A model generated the notes under the pieces. That model saw nothing but the letters and a program-made list of their open reading frames with translations. It was not told the DNA's origin and ran no database searches. Made by a program: the position numbers and the translations under genes. From Paenibacillus sp. (GTDB taxonomy: Bacteria; Bacillota; Bacilli; Paenibacillales; YIM-B00363), in the NCBI RefSeq assembly GCF_031177825.1, contig NZ_JAPSKE010000023.1:28900-92899 (forward strand): 64,000 nt of DNA, in the 5' to 3' direction. Positions 24,801-32,476 of the stretch are shown one piece after another; the stretch's first letter is position 1; each line of letters opens with the position of its first letter.

Positions 24801-26827
24801 GTCGCCGGCGTGCCGACGACCGGCTGGCCTTGCGCGTCGAGCACCGTCGCCTGCAGCGTATGGACCGCGCCGAGCTCCAGCGTCGCGTTCGCCGGGGCGA
24901 GGCTGACGGCGGCCGGCGGCTGTCGCTGCGCCGCCTTGACGATCCAACTGACAAGGAACGTTCCCCCGAGCGGATTCGAATCGGAGACGAGCGCCTCGAC
25001 GGCATGGAGGCCCACCGCGGTCGGACGATACGCGAACGTCTCTCCCGTCTGTCCCGTCGTCGCGCCGTTCACGAACCATTCGATGCGGATCGGGTCGTTA
25101 TCCAAATCCAGCGCCTGGATTCGATAAGACGTCTCCTCGCCGACGCGCTGCTCGACTTGGCGCCCGGCGGGCGTCCGCTCGACCAGGGCCGGCATCCGGT
25201 TCACTTCCGCGACGGCGATCTGAGCGTAGTGGACCGCCTGCTTGCCGTTGCCGTCCGTGACCCTCAGCCCTATGAGCCCGTAGAACGGCCGGTGATACGT
25301 ATACGTCGCGACGACGCCTTGCGCGTCGTCGAACGCCCCGTCGCTGTCCAGGTCCCACTCGTACGCCGTCAGCGGGGCGTCCCCTCTCGAGCCGCCGCCG
25401 TTGAACGCGATGACCTGACCCTCGTTGCCGGCGTACGGACCTCCCGCGTTCGCGAACGGATCGTCGTCCGCGACCGTCGGGTCCTGCAGAAGCTGGTTCA
25501 CGAGGTCGACGACATGGCTGCCGAAGTCGACCAGATTCGCGCCGAACGCGTTGTTGTCATCGATGACGCCCGATCCTTCCGCCAACATCGCCGCTTTCGT
25601 AAATTCGAAGTCCATGGCAAGGAATTCGGCTTTGAACTGCTCGATGTCGTCCGGGGTCATGCCGAGCGAGGCGAAGTGCCGCCCCTCTTCCTCGGTGAAG
25701 CCCGAGCCCGCCACCCGCGCTTGCAATTCGACCAAGGCCGCGGCCTTCTCGTTCAGCGCCGCCGTATGCTCGGCGAATACTTGGTTGAAGCGCGAGACGC
25801 TGAAGTTCGTCAGCTGCAGCTGATCCAGCAGCAAGTTGACGTTGTCGCTTAGCGCCTTGCCGTGCGTTAACGCCCAATTCACGTCGCCCATCGCTTGCGC
25901 GCCTTGATAACGCTCCAACAGCGTCCACATTTGGCGGGTGATCGCTTGCTCTTTAGCGACTTCGTTCGCGAGAGATTGCATGGAAACTTCTAGAGGCGTA
26001 TGATCTTGAAAATCGAGTACAACCCGCTCTCCCAACGGAGTAATATGCTTATAGTCCGGATCCGGCGGGTCGTCTTTGATGCCCTGATAATGCTTCGCCT
26101 GATTGGCGAGCTGAAGCAAGGCCATCGTTCTCGGATCTTGGAGGCCGCTGCGCATGAGGAAGTCCACGAACTTTTCGTTCGGGTTTCGGCCGGCGTCCGC
26201 CGCCTTCGCGAGTTTGAACAACTTTTCCGCGTGCTTCTTATACTTTCCCCAACGCTCCGCCAACTTCCCTGCATCTTCCTTCAGCTGCGTCAGATCGAGC
26301 GGCGGAACGACGCCGGTCGTGAACTCTACCTTGAAGGCGGGATCGATGACCCCGTCGACGAGGGCATTGTACTTGCCGTCTTGGCATTCGTCGAATACGA
26401 TGGCGTACTCGCCGGGAGGAATCTTCCCCTCCGGTCCGGTGAACCCGATCGTCTCGGAAATGAAGAGGCCTGTCGACAAACTCATGACGCTGTTCGGCTT
26501 GCCGCCCCCTGCATCCTTCAGCTCTTTGCCGTCGGAGGTCAGCGGATGGACGCTGCCGCTCTTCACGATGAACAAGTCGGTCCATGTGGTCAATCCGTCG
26601 GGAAAGCCTACCGGGCAATGCGGAATCATCTGCATCTTCCCGTTATAGATCGTAATGTTGGCGTTGCCGCCGAACGTGGTGTAGTCATTCCCCTCCTGAC
26701 TCCACATGATCCACTGACCTAGTACTCCCGTGCTTGCGTTCGCCGCCTGGGGCATTACGCCGAGCAGCAGCAGGCACGATAACAACATCAATACCATCTT
26801 GCGATAAATGTCGATCACTCCCGTCAT
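21887..26827 (-). CDS. Large secreted multidomain protein (PKD, Big, discoidin, LamG, OmpL47-like domains)
   Basis: The protein has 1646 residues. A signal peptide (about 1-32, MLLSCLLLLGVMPQAANA) is followed by a region of about 420 residues that I do not recognise, helical between 190 and 450. Then come a PKD domain (about 460-545, GGSRGDAPLTAYEWDLDSDG), an Ig-like domain, a Big1-like domain (about 650-730) and an OmpL47-like unit (YQVNGGAWTVY, YRSADYAGNVE). A discoidin/F5-8C domain (about 815-950) follows, then two or three PKD domains (WSWDFGDGSP, WTFGDNSY, CLWDFGDGA), a LamG-type domain (about 1215-1420, FYTFDGNFLDSSGNGNHG) and two more OmpL47-like units. No glycosidase or protease motif and no LPxTG anchor are visible. 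It is likely an adhesin or a matrix- or polysaccharide-binding protein. The 51-codon gene follows it. Confidence 0.85.
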   Translation of the reverse strand: MTGVIDIYRKMVLMLLSCLLLLGVMPQAANASTGVLGQWIMWSQEGNDYTTFGGNANITIYNGKMQMIPHCPVGFPDGLTTWTDLFIVKSGSVHPLTSDGKELKDAGGGKPNSVMSLSTGLFISETIGFTGPEGKIPPGEYAIVFDECQDGKYNALVDGVIDPAFKVEFTTGVVPPLDLTQLKEDAGKLAERWGKYKKHAEKLFKLAKAADAGRNPNEKFVDFLMRSGLQDPRTMALLQLANQAKHYQGIKDDPPDPDYKHITPLGERVVLDFQDHTPLEVSMQSLANEVAKEQAITRQMWTLLERYQGAQAMGDVNWALTHGKALSDNVNLLLDQLQLTNFSVSRFNQVFAEHTAALNEKAAALVELQARVAGSGFTEEEGRHFASLGMTPDDIEQFKAEFLAMDFEFTKAAMLAEGSGVIDDNNAFGANLVDFGSHVVDLVNQLLQDPTVADDDPFANAGGPYAGNEGQVIAFNGGGSRGDAPLTAYEWDLDSDGAFDDAQGVVATYTYHRPFYGLIGLRVTDGNGKQAVHYAQIAVAEVNRMPALVERTPAGRQVEQRVGEETSYRIQALDLDNDPIRIEWFVNGATTGQTGETFAYRPTAVGLHAVEALVSDSNPLGGTFLVSWIVKAAQRQPPAAVSLAPANATLELGAVHTLQATVLDAQGQPVVGTPATLEVTGAHPATLAATTDDNGVATFQYAGTQEGDDQAVAKVGALSSNPATVAWSTADVTPPATTAVLSPSAPDGTGGYYRSPVTVTLQASDGGSGVAKTEYQVNGGAWTVYASPVTFGADGSYTVAYRSADYAGNVETAKQVSFLIGASELPQAFFNPVTAGKNVALLEERATIEAVSSNYDSGHSAENMLKFNYHSPWATKTGTDQWVKIGLSDGGTYVIDRIQIRPRPSFADQRVKAFEVAISKDGLDDDDFTTVIEGTLADNGELQEFMLPKPMEAKYILFRPLSSQGGGGVISTQQFKAKTGQIGGDTVTFRNLSTDKNDDIVSWSWDFGDGSPVSAEKEPTHTFPGPGTYPVTLTVTDAEGRSDSFTLEQTVEPVDFEFVPRNPKEGESVTLVNTTAGGDQGLIKSSTWTFGDNSYTDYGMTVSHYYHDSNTYLATLTIETKDGKTYQVKKPITPENVAPFVDAGTDVTVLGGQRYRGNARIMDASRDDRHSCLWDFGDGATSTACQFDHAYPVMAKDAPDIVYAATLTVTDDDGGVGQDTMHITARAEQTPRQIAFYTFDGNFLDSSGNGNHGTPSVGNPTFVEGLIGQAAKFDGRSGVLVEDSDSLDLATSFSFSMWIYKENGGTGGYAPILSKGHTENYGPYSFLHDGWGASPGMRLKSGDRPGYTHLFPNTPMPNKEWYMSTVTWDGSTAKYYINGEYKTSIPWKGVFANTDGKLTIGFDPPGATEYFNGMMDDFRMYNYPLTEEEIEQLYELKDPPEPVDTLPPTTTAVVDSVYGPNPANGWHRSDITLTLTAADAGAGAAAEEYVSGVKSTEYRVNGGAWNVYTGPILLAQDGIAMYEYRSVDNAGNVEASQFAELKLDRTAPVTLYHFDPIFATSKQGKQYISGFVTTLQASDAQGGSGTKTTHYRVNGGAWMTYAAPFTAQAGVTKTVEYYSEDQAGNVEGPINKMDFATGVFTGAGSY

Positions 26828-26931
26828 GAAAAAATAATTCAGCCTTTCCGTCCGATCCTGAAAAATCGATACAAATTGTATCGCGCCACATTACTCTAAC
26901 AGTCGACCGACATTTAAACAACGGCGGAAAA

Positions 26932-26987
26932 CGCAGAAAAACCACAGCATTGTTCTTTATTAAGAACATCATTGTGGTTTTTCTGCG
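26932..26987. repeat. 56-bp interrupted palindrome upstream of the large secreted protein gene
   Basis: Outer arms of 15 bp (CGCAGAAAAACCACA and its complement) enclose inner arms GTTCTT/AAGAAC around TATT. It lies about 105 bp upstream of the ATG at 26827. Read on the minus strand the transcript would form a long hairpin followed by TTTTCC, so it may be a terminator of upstream transcription or a 5'-UTR structure. The rest of 26828-27280 holds a 12-bp inverted repeat at 27124-27153 and no gene that I can support. Confidence 0.6.
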
Positions 26988-27123
26988 GATTTTGAAGTTT
27001 ATCGCGGTTTCTTTCAACCTTTCTACGAACCTGCAAGGGTACGCCCGTACACGATCGCGTCGCCCTTTCCTTGGAGACGGCGGCGGCGGTCCGCTCGCCT
27101 GCATAAATACAGTTCATTCCCCT

Positions 27124-27153
27124 CCGAATACCTGCAATAACGCAGGTATTCGG
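27124..27153. repeat. 12-bp perfect inverted repeat near the AT-rich region boundary
   Basis: CCGAATACCTGC and GCAGGTATTCGG flank AATAAC. There is no T-run on either side, so terminator function is uncertain. It lies where composition shifts from GC-rich (left) to AT-richer (right). Confidence 0.5.
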
Positions 27154-27280
27154 CGTCTTGGCGTCTTTAGCTTACTTCAGACCTGAGGTCAACTCTTCAA
27201 GTTCCGCAAGCATCAGTGCCAGTGCTCGATGTATGAGCTCATGTTCCGCAACGGGCATTGAATTGTTCTGCCATAATCGC

Positions 27281-28843
27281 TCACGATCCCTTCCGTTGCC
27301 GGTATTCCAGCGGTGCAAAGCCGCAATATTTTTTAAATACTTGCGAGAAGTATGAGAAGTTGGAGTAGCCGACTTTAGATGCGATGAGATTGACGGGAAT
27401 ATTCGTATTCCTCAACAGAGACTTGGCGATTTCCGTTTTCTTCATCGTTATATAGTCATTAAGTGATATCCCCTTTACCTTCTTGAACAGTCGTGACAAG
27501 TATTCCGGATTAATGTAGATCGCTTCGGCAATTTCCGCACGGCTGCAGCTTTTCTCAATATTTTGGTCGATGTATGCAATTGCGCGCTCAATAGGATCCG
27601 GTACATGGTTCACATCAGATGCGTGCTCCTCCACATAATCCATTACGAAATTGACCAGATCAAGCATCTTGTCGAGTGAAGTGTAGGCTTGAATGTATTC
27701 AGAGTAAGGGTAGCGCGCGAAGAAAACCTCGCTGGCATCCAGCTTCATCTGCTTGGCGATTGTCAAGAATAGCTGAATGAAATCCTGATGGAACCGCGCC
27801 AGAAATTCGGCATGAACCACACCTATTTGTTTCTGCCGAGCCAAATAATTGTGAATTTCGTTACGCACTTTCCTACTGCCGCCGTTGGCTATAAGCATCA
27901 CCCATTCCTGCATATCGGGCCCCCCGTGGGAGCCTTCCTTGTGGTGATTCATATTTTGCCTCGCAAATACTTTGCTGTATAAGGCAACATTGTGCTGACG
28001 CATCTGACAGAGCGTCCGATATTGCTGCTTTAGCATGTCAGCCAGCCCAATATCCGATAAATAGCAAACGATAGAGCAGGAACGCTTCGTCTGAATGCGC
28101 ACGATCAATTGCTTGAGCAAGCTTTCAACCGGAGCGTCGAATGAACCCTCTGTATATAGAATCGCCAAATAATTCATGTCATCCAACTGGGCGATCAAAA
28201 CCTTCAAGCGATACGGTTCCATCAACTGAACGACTTCGCGCTTTAATACGTCTTTGTCCTCCTGTTCACTCGGCTTCGTAAACTGAATGAGCACCGAGCG
28301 AAATAATGTTTGGGCAGAAAAGCGAATGTTAAGATTGTTCAAATCGCGCTGAAGCTGCCGATAGGAGTGGCCTGCGTTAAGCAGAAAGCCGCGAATGTAA
28401 TTTTCCAGCAGAAACTGTTCATTTCCCCTCCAATATGCACCGTATTCATAAAGCTCCTGCCGCTTAGTGTTTGCTTGAATTTGCAGTACGGCACGTTTGA
28501 TTGACGCATGAACATCCTCGTAGCTGGCTGGTTGGACAATGTAGTCAAAGCTGCCGAGCTGAATCGCTTCCTTCGCATATTCAAATTCGGAATGGGCGGA
28601 AAGAAAGATACACTGTAGGCCCGGATAGTCTTCCTTCACTCGCTTGTACAACTCCAAACCATTTTCCCTTGGCATCTCGATGTCGCAGAGCAGAATGTGT
28701 ATCTCCTTCTCTCGGAGCAGCCTTCTCGCTTCATCCGCGCTATAGGCGTGGAAGACATCGGTTATGTCAAGCTTCTGCCAGTCCACACCTGTCAAGACAC
28801 CTTGTACAACATCGTATTGGTCATCCACGACTAGCACATTCAT
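27281..28843 (-). CDS. YesN-type response regulator with AraC DNA-binding domain
   Basis: This 520-residue protein has an N-terminal receiver domain (about 1-120) with the acidic pair VVDDQ, the phosphoacceptor Asp in ILLCDIEMP (about 54) and LSAHSEFEYAKEAI with its Ser/Lys region. A middle region of about 280 residues follows. The C-terminal AraC domain (about 415-518) has CSRAEIAEAIYINPEYLSRL, a FKKVKGISLNDYI stretch and the closing FSYFSQVFKKYCGFAPLEYR. Its ATG overlaps the kinase stop by 4 bp. It most likely activates the adjacent sugar-uptake genes. Confidence 0.92.
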   Translation of the reverse strand: MNVLVVDDQYDVVQGVLTGVDWQKLDITDVFHAYSADEARRLLREKEIHILLCDIEMPRENGLELYKRVKEDYPGLQCIFLSAHSEFEYAKEAIQLGSFDYIVQPASYEDVHASIKRAVLQIQANTKRQELYEYGAYWRGNEQFLLENYIRGFLLNAGHSYRQLQRDLNNLNIRFSAQTLFRSVLIQFTKPSEQEDKDVLKREVVQLMEPYRLKVLIAQLDDMNYLAILYTEGSFDAPVESLLKQLIVRIQTKRSCSIVCYLSDIGLADMLKQQYRTLCQMRQHNVALYSKVFARQNMNHHKEGSHGGPDMQEWVMLIANGGSRKVRNEIHNYLARQKQIGVVHAEFLARFHQDFIQLFLTIAKQMKLDASEVFFARYPYSEYIQAYTSLDKMLDLVNFVMDYVEEHASDVNHVPDPIERAIAYIDQNIEKSCSRAEIAEAIYINPEYLSRLFKKVKGISLNDYITMKKTEIAKSLLRNTNIPVNLIASKVGYSNFSYFSQVFKKYCGFAPLEYRQRKGS

Positions 28844-30507
28844 TCTGTCCCGTCCTCCCCTTGCAGTCTGGAACGAAGCGGCAAGATCATTTCGGCGGCG
28901 GCTCCCCTTTCCGTATTAAAGAAAACGAGCCATGCCTTATCGCCGTAAAGCAGGGATATCCGATGACGCAAATTACTTAATCCAACATGAATGTCGGTGT
29001 ATATGGTTGCATCTCCGTGATTCAGTTCTTCTAGAATCGAAGTGTCGAATCCGTCTCCATTATCTTGAATCGTAATGTCTGCGTAGTTGCCATCCTCACT
29101 CTCCAGTATAGTGGCTTTCACATGGATATGCAGTTGCCTATCCGGTCTCATTGTATATTTCACACTATTCTCTACGAAGGTTTGAATAGACAACGGCGGC
29201 AAGGCAAAATCCATCAATGCCGAATCGATATGCCATTCGCATATTGGCGGAATATGATGGGCGATATGCTGAATACGTATATAGTTTTGCACATGCTCCT
29301 TCTCTTGAGAAAGCGATACTAGCTGCAAGTTGTCTCTAAAGTTGTAGCGCAAATGATTGGATATGGCTAGGATCATCTGCTGCATCCGCTCAAAGCTTTG
29401 CTGTTGCGCCATGCCGTATAAGCTTTTCAAGCAGTTGAGAAAGAAGTGGGGGCGAATCTGGAGCTGCAAATGTTGCAGTTCTGCTTTCTGCCGCCGAATT
29501 TCCTCCTCGTAAGCTACAATTTTCAATTGTTGAATTTCATTCGACATATGAGTAAAAGCAGCATCTACTTGCTGGAATTCTTCAATCCAATATTCTTCGC
29601 GCAGCTGAGGATCGGAGCCCTTGCCAATTCTGTTCACCAGCCGCAGCCATGGCAACAATAAGGAACGGTTCAACTTGATAAGGCGAGTAAAGACGAGTAC
29701 GACCGCCAGCAGAGACAAGGAAAACAGGATTGCGAACACACCTTTGAATACATTAGGCTTGGGAACGGCGAACACCAATTGAATATCACTGTTCTCAATT
29801 GGGGCGCTGACTACAACATAATTGTCATTGTTCCAAAGATCCTGTTCTTCTACAAACTGCCGATTCGTCAACGCAACCTGATCCATTGTAGCGTGGATCA
29901 CCTTGACGCCGTCATGCACCAGATCCGTTGAATAGACACGCTCAAGATCCACCATAATAGCTGCATAAGTTCCATCCTTGCCCAGCAGTCTGAATAAATA
30001 GTTTTTACCTTGGACCTCGTAAGTCAACCAGCTTTTATAGTAAAAATTATCGTTCGTTTTGGCCAAATCATGCATTTTCCGTCGGATCGCTTCTTTCAAT
30101 TCATAGGGATAACCCGATGTAAAAATATCGCGATACGTTTGATTGCCCTCGCTGTATACAAAAAATGCATCTGCCATCTTGTAGGAGTTGAGCGCCGATT
30201 TAAATTGAATCATAATTTCATGAGCTGCCACATGAGCTTGAAGTTCATCGGCGGGATGACTAATTATGCGAAAATTGTGATCCGCCACCGTAATATGAGT
30301 CAATAGCGTGTCCAGCGCATTCAGATCAATCTGCATATTCCGTGCGTATAACGCAAGCGACTGTTGATTAGACTCCACAAATTTGGCGTTAAATGTGTAG
30401 TAAGAGTAGAAATTATATACCGACAGTAAGCCAATCAATGGAAGCGTAATCAGTAATAAGTTGCGCAATACATTCATTTGGAATGATGCACTGACCTTCT
30501 TTTTCAT
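28840..30507 (-). CDS. YesM-type sensor histidine kinase
   Basis: The protein has 555 residues. Membrane spans at about 14-34 and 263-285 enclose an extracytoplasmic sensor domain, and a HAMP-like linker follows. The His_kinase domain of the LytS/YesM type carries the phosphoacceptor His in QIRPHFFLNCLKSL (about 350). An ATPase domain shows SIQTFVENSVKYTM and QDNGDGFD. It forms a two-component system with the overlapping YesN-type gene and lies 3' of the permease genes, typical of CUT1 modules whose kinase senses the bound sugar through the lipoprotein. Confidence 0.92.
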   Translation of the reverse strand: MKKKVSASFQMNVLRNLLLITLPLIGLLSVYNFYSYYTFNAKFVESNQQSLALYARNMQIDLNALDTLLTHITVADHNFRIISHPADELQAHVAAHEIMIQFKSALNSYKMADAFFVYSEGNQTYRDIFTSGYPYELKEAIRRKMHDLAKTNDNFYYKSWLTYEVQGKNYLFRLLGKDGTYAAIMVDLERVYSTDLVHDGVKVIHATMDQVALTNRQFVEEQDLWNNDNYVVVSAPIENSDIQLVFAVPKPNVFKGVFAILFSLSLLAVVLVFTRLIKLNRSLLLPWLRLVNRIGKGSDPQLREEYWIEEFQQVDAAFTHMSNEIQQLKIVAYEEEIRRQKAELQHLQLQIRPHFFLNCLKSLYGMAQQQSFERMQQMILAISNHLRYNFRDNLQLVSLSQEKEHVQNYIRIQHIAHHIPPICEWHIDSALMDFALPPLSIQTFVENSVKYTMRPDRQLHIHVKATILESEDGNYADITIQDNGDGFDTSILEELNHGDATIYTDIHVGLSNLRHRISLLYGDKAWLVFFNTERGAAAEMILPLRSRLQGEDGTE

Positions 30508-30546
30508 GGATGAATCCCCTTGAGATGAATAAGTTCAAATTACAGC

Positions 30547-30589
30547 AAAGGCCACCTATGGAGAGCATTCTCCATGGGGGCCTTTTTTT
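30547..30589. terminator. Hairpin between the permease and kinase genes
   Basis: AAAGGCC...GGCCTTT with inner ATGGAGA/TCTCCAT arms gives a long stem. The T-run (seven T) is on the plus strand; on the minus strand, which the genes use, it is only CCTTTGCTG. It probably reduces read-through from the transporter genes into the kinase gene. Confidence 0.6.
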
Positions 30590-30599
30590 GTGCTTAACA

Positions 30600-31487
30600 T
30601 TAACCTTTGACTGCTCCAACCGTGATACCTTTGACAAAATATCTCTGGAAAAATGGATATACAATTAAAATAGGTACAGCGCCTACTACGGCAATTGCCA
30701 TTTTGATACCTACGCTCGGCATTGTAGCCGCAATTTCCCCGGCATTCCCGCCAGCTCCGCCGCTGGCCAGAAATTGGACATCCTGAAGCATCGTATTGAG
30801 CATGTTCTGAATACTGAACAAACTCGAATCGGTCAAGTAATAGAACCCGTTCCGCCAGTCGTTCCAATAATTCAACCCTATTAGCAGAGACAATGTAGCG
30901 ATCATTGGCACCGACATTGGAAGCACCAACCGAGCCAGAATTTGGAACTCCCCCGCACCGTCGATCCGCCCCGACTCAATGACTTCTTCCGGGATGCTAG
31001 TCATAAAGTACGTACGCATCATTATCACATAGAAAGCGTTCAGCAGCAATGCCGGGATGATGAGCGCCCAAATCGTGTTATCAATATTTAAATATCGTGT
31101 CCACATAATATACGTAGGCACAAGTCCGCCGTTGAAGAGCATGGTGAAAAATACAAGAAAAGCAAATGTGTTGCGATGCGGCAAATCCCGTCTCGATAGC
31201 GGGTAGGAGAGCAGCACCGTAAGCAGCATGCTAGTAAGCGTACCTACAACCGTTACAACGATCGTTATGAGGTATGCTCTTGCAATCGTATCTGCCCGCT
31301 GAAACATGTACGCATAACTCTCAAAACCAAGCTTTGCCGGGAATAACGAATATCCGTCGCGAATGAGTGTGCTCTCATCTGTAAATGAGGAAACGACAAG
31401 CAGTACAAACGGAAATAAACAAAAGATCGTAAAAGCGAGCATTGTCATGTTCGCAAAAACTTGGAACGCCTTTCCATTATCAACCAT
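30600..31487 (-). CDS. CUT1 sugar ABC transporter permease (LplC/YtcP type), module 1
   Basis: This 295-residue protein has six predicted membrane spans. It has the EAA loop IPEEVIESGRIDGAGEFQI (about 182-200) and the C-terminal end FFQRYFVKGITVGAVKG, which is near-invariant in LplC/YtcP permeases. It lies 17 bp after the partner permease gene. The substrate is unknown; the family takes up plant-polysaccharide oligosaccharides. Confidence 0.93.
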   Translation of the reverse strand: MVDNGKAFQVFANMTMLAFTIFCLFPFVLLVVSSFTDESTLIRDGYSLFPAKLGFESYAYMFQRADTIARAYLITIVVTVVGTLTSMLLTVLLSYPLSRRDLPHRNTFAFLVFFTMLFNGGLVPTYIMWTRYLNIDNTIWALIIPALLLNAFYVIMMRTYFMTSIPEEVIESGRIDGAGEFQILARLVLPMSVPMIATLSLLIGLNYWNDWRNGFYYLTDSSLFSIQNMLNTMLQDVQFLASGGAGGNAGEIAATMPSVGIKMAIAVVGAVPILIVYPFFQRYFVKGITVGAVKG

Positions 31488-31504
31488 TGTCGATTCACCT
31501 TTAC

Positions 31505-32377
31505 TTAGAATAGAGCATTCTCTTTGCTAAATCTGGTCACAAGTCGGTTCGCAATATACACAAGGGTAAAACCGACGAGGGACTGATATACACCTGCTGC
31601 GGAGGACATTCCCAAATCGTTCAGCTTAATCAGACCACGGTAGACATAGGTGTCGATTGTATTGGTTACATCATACAGCGGACCTGAATCCATCGGAACC
31701 TGATAGAACAAACCGAAGTCGGAGTAAAAGATCGTACCGACCTGCAGCAATACGAGCGTAATTACCGTTGGCTTCAAAGCGGGTAATGTAATGTTCACCA
31801 TCTGTTGCCAACGGTTCGCTCCGTCAATAACCGCCGCTTCATAATACCCGCGGTCTATGCCGACCAATGTTGCGTAATAGATTATGCAGCTGTAACCAAA
31901 CACTTTCCAGATATGCACAATCGTCAAAATGTATGGCCAGTATTTGGGCTCGGTATACCAGGTTATTCCACTCAAACGTAACGGCTCCAAGATGCTATTG
32001 TTAACGAATCCGGATTCTGTGCTGAGCATAGCGAACACCAAATAGCTGACAATAATCATAGAAATCAAATACGGCAACAAAATAATCGTCTGGTAAGTCT
32101 TCTTCCAAAAATTCGACCGAATTTCATTCAGCAGGATGGCAACACCGATCGAAATGACTGTCCCCAGAACGATAAACAGTGTATTGTAACCTAGCGTATT
32201 ACGAGTAATAACCCAGGCCTCTTTCGTCTTAAACAGGTATTCAAAATTGCTCAAGCCTGCAAATGGACTGTTGAGAATGCCTGCATTCCAGTTTACATGC
32301 TTGAAGGCAATGATGATCCCTGCCATAGGTACATAGTTATTGATCAGCAAGTATATCAGACCCGGGATCATCATCAT
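31505..32377 (-). CDS. CUT1 sugar ABC transporter permease (LplB/YtcQ type), module 1
   Basis: The canonical frame starts at ATG 32377 (MMMIPGLIYLLINNYVPM) and gives 290 residues with six spans, an EAA loop (AAVIDGANRWQQMVNITLPAL) and the closing TRFSKENALF. No ribosome site precedes that ATG. The frame stays open for another 21 codons that encode the basic N-terminus expected of this family (NKRKHKYKRF). It reaches an ATA codon (32440-32438) seven bases after AAGGTG, with no ATG, GTG or TTG in between. Translation may therefore start at the ATA, or the native start has been mutated. Confidence 0.88.
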   Translation of the reverse strand: MMMIPGLIYLLINNYVPMAGIIIAFKHVNWNAGILNSPFAGLSNFEYLFKTKEAWVITRNTLGYNTLFIVLGTVISIGVAILLNEIRSNFWKKTYQTIILLPYLISMIIVSYLVFAMLSTESGFVNNSILEPLRLSGITWYTEPKYWPYILTIVHIWKVFGYSCIIYYATLVGIDRGYYEAAVIDGANRWQQMVNITLPALKPTVITLVLLQVGTIFYSDFGLFYQVPMDSGPLYDVTNTIDTYVYRGLIKLNDLGMSSAAGVYQSLVGFTLVYIANRLVTRFSKENALF

Positions 32378-32476
32378 ATACAGAGGAATAAACCGTTTAT
32401 ATTTGTGCTTCCGTTTGTTGGTGCTAAGCGCAGCGTTTATTGATGTTCACCTTCCTCATTACCGCAAGACAATGAA

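Noticed and set aside
26900..27200. A short copy of the ssrA 3' end marking the left end of an integrated element
   Set aside because: I looked for the CTCGGCTCCA-type end sequence at the left limit of the AT-richer region and did not find it, and no integrase gene is present in the window.
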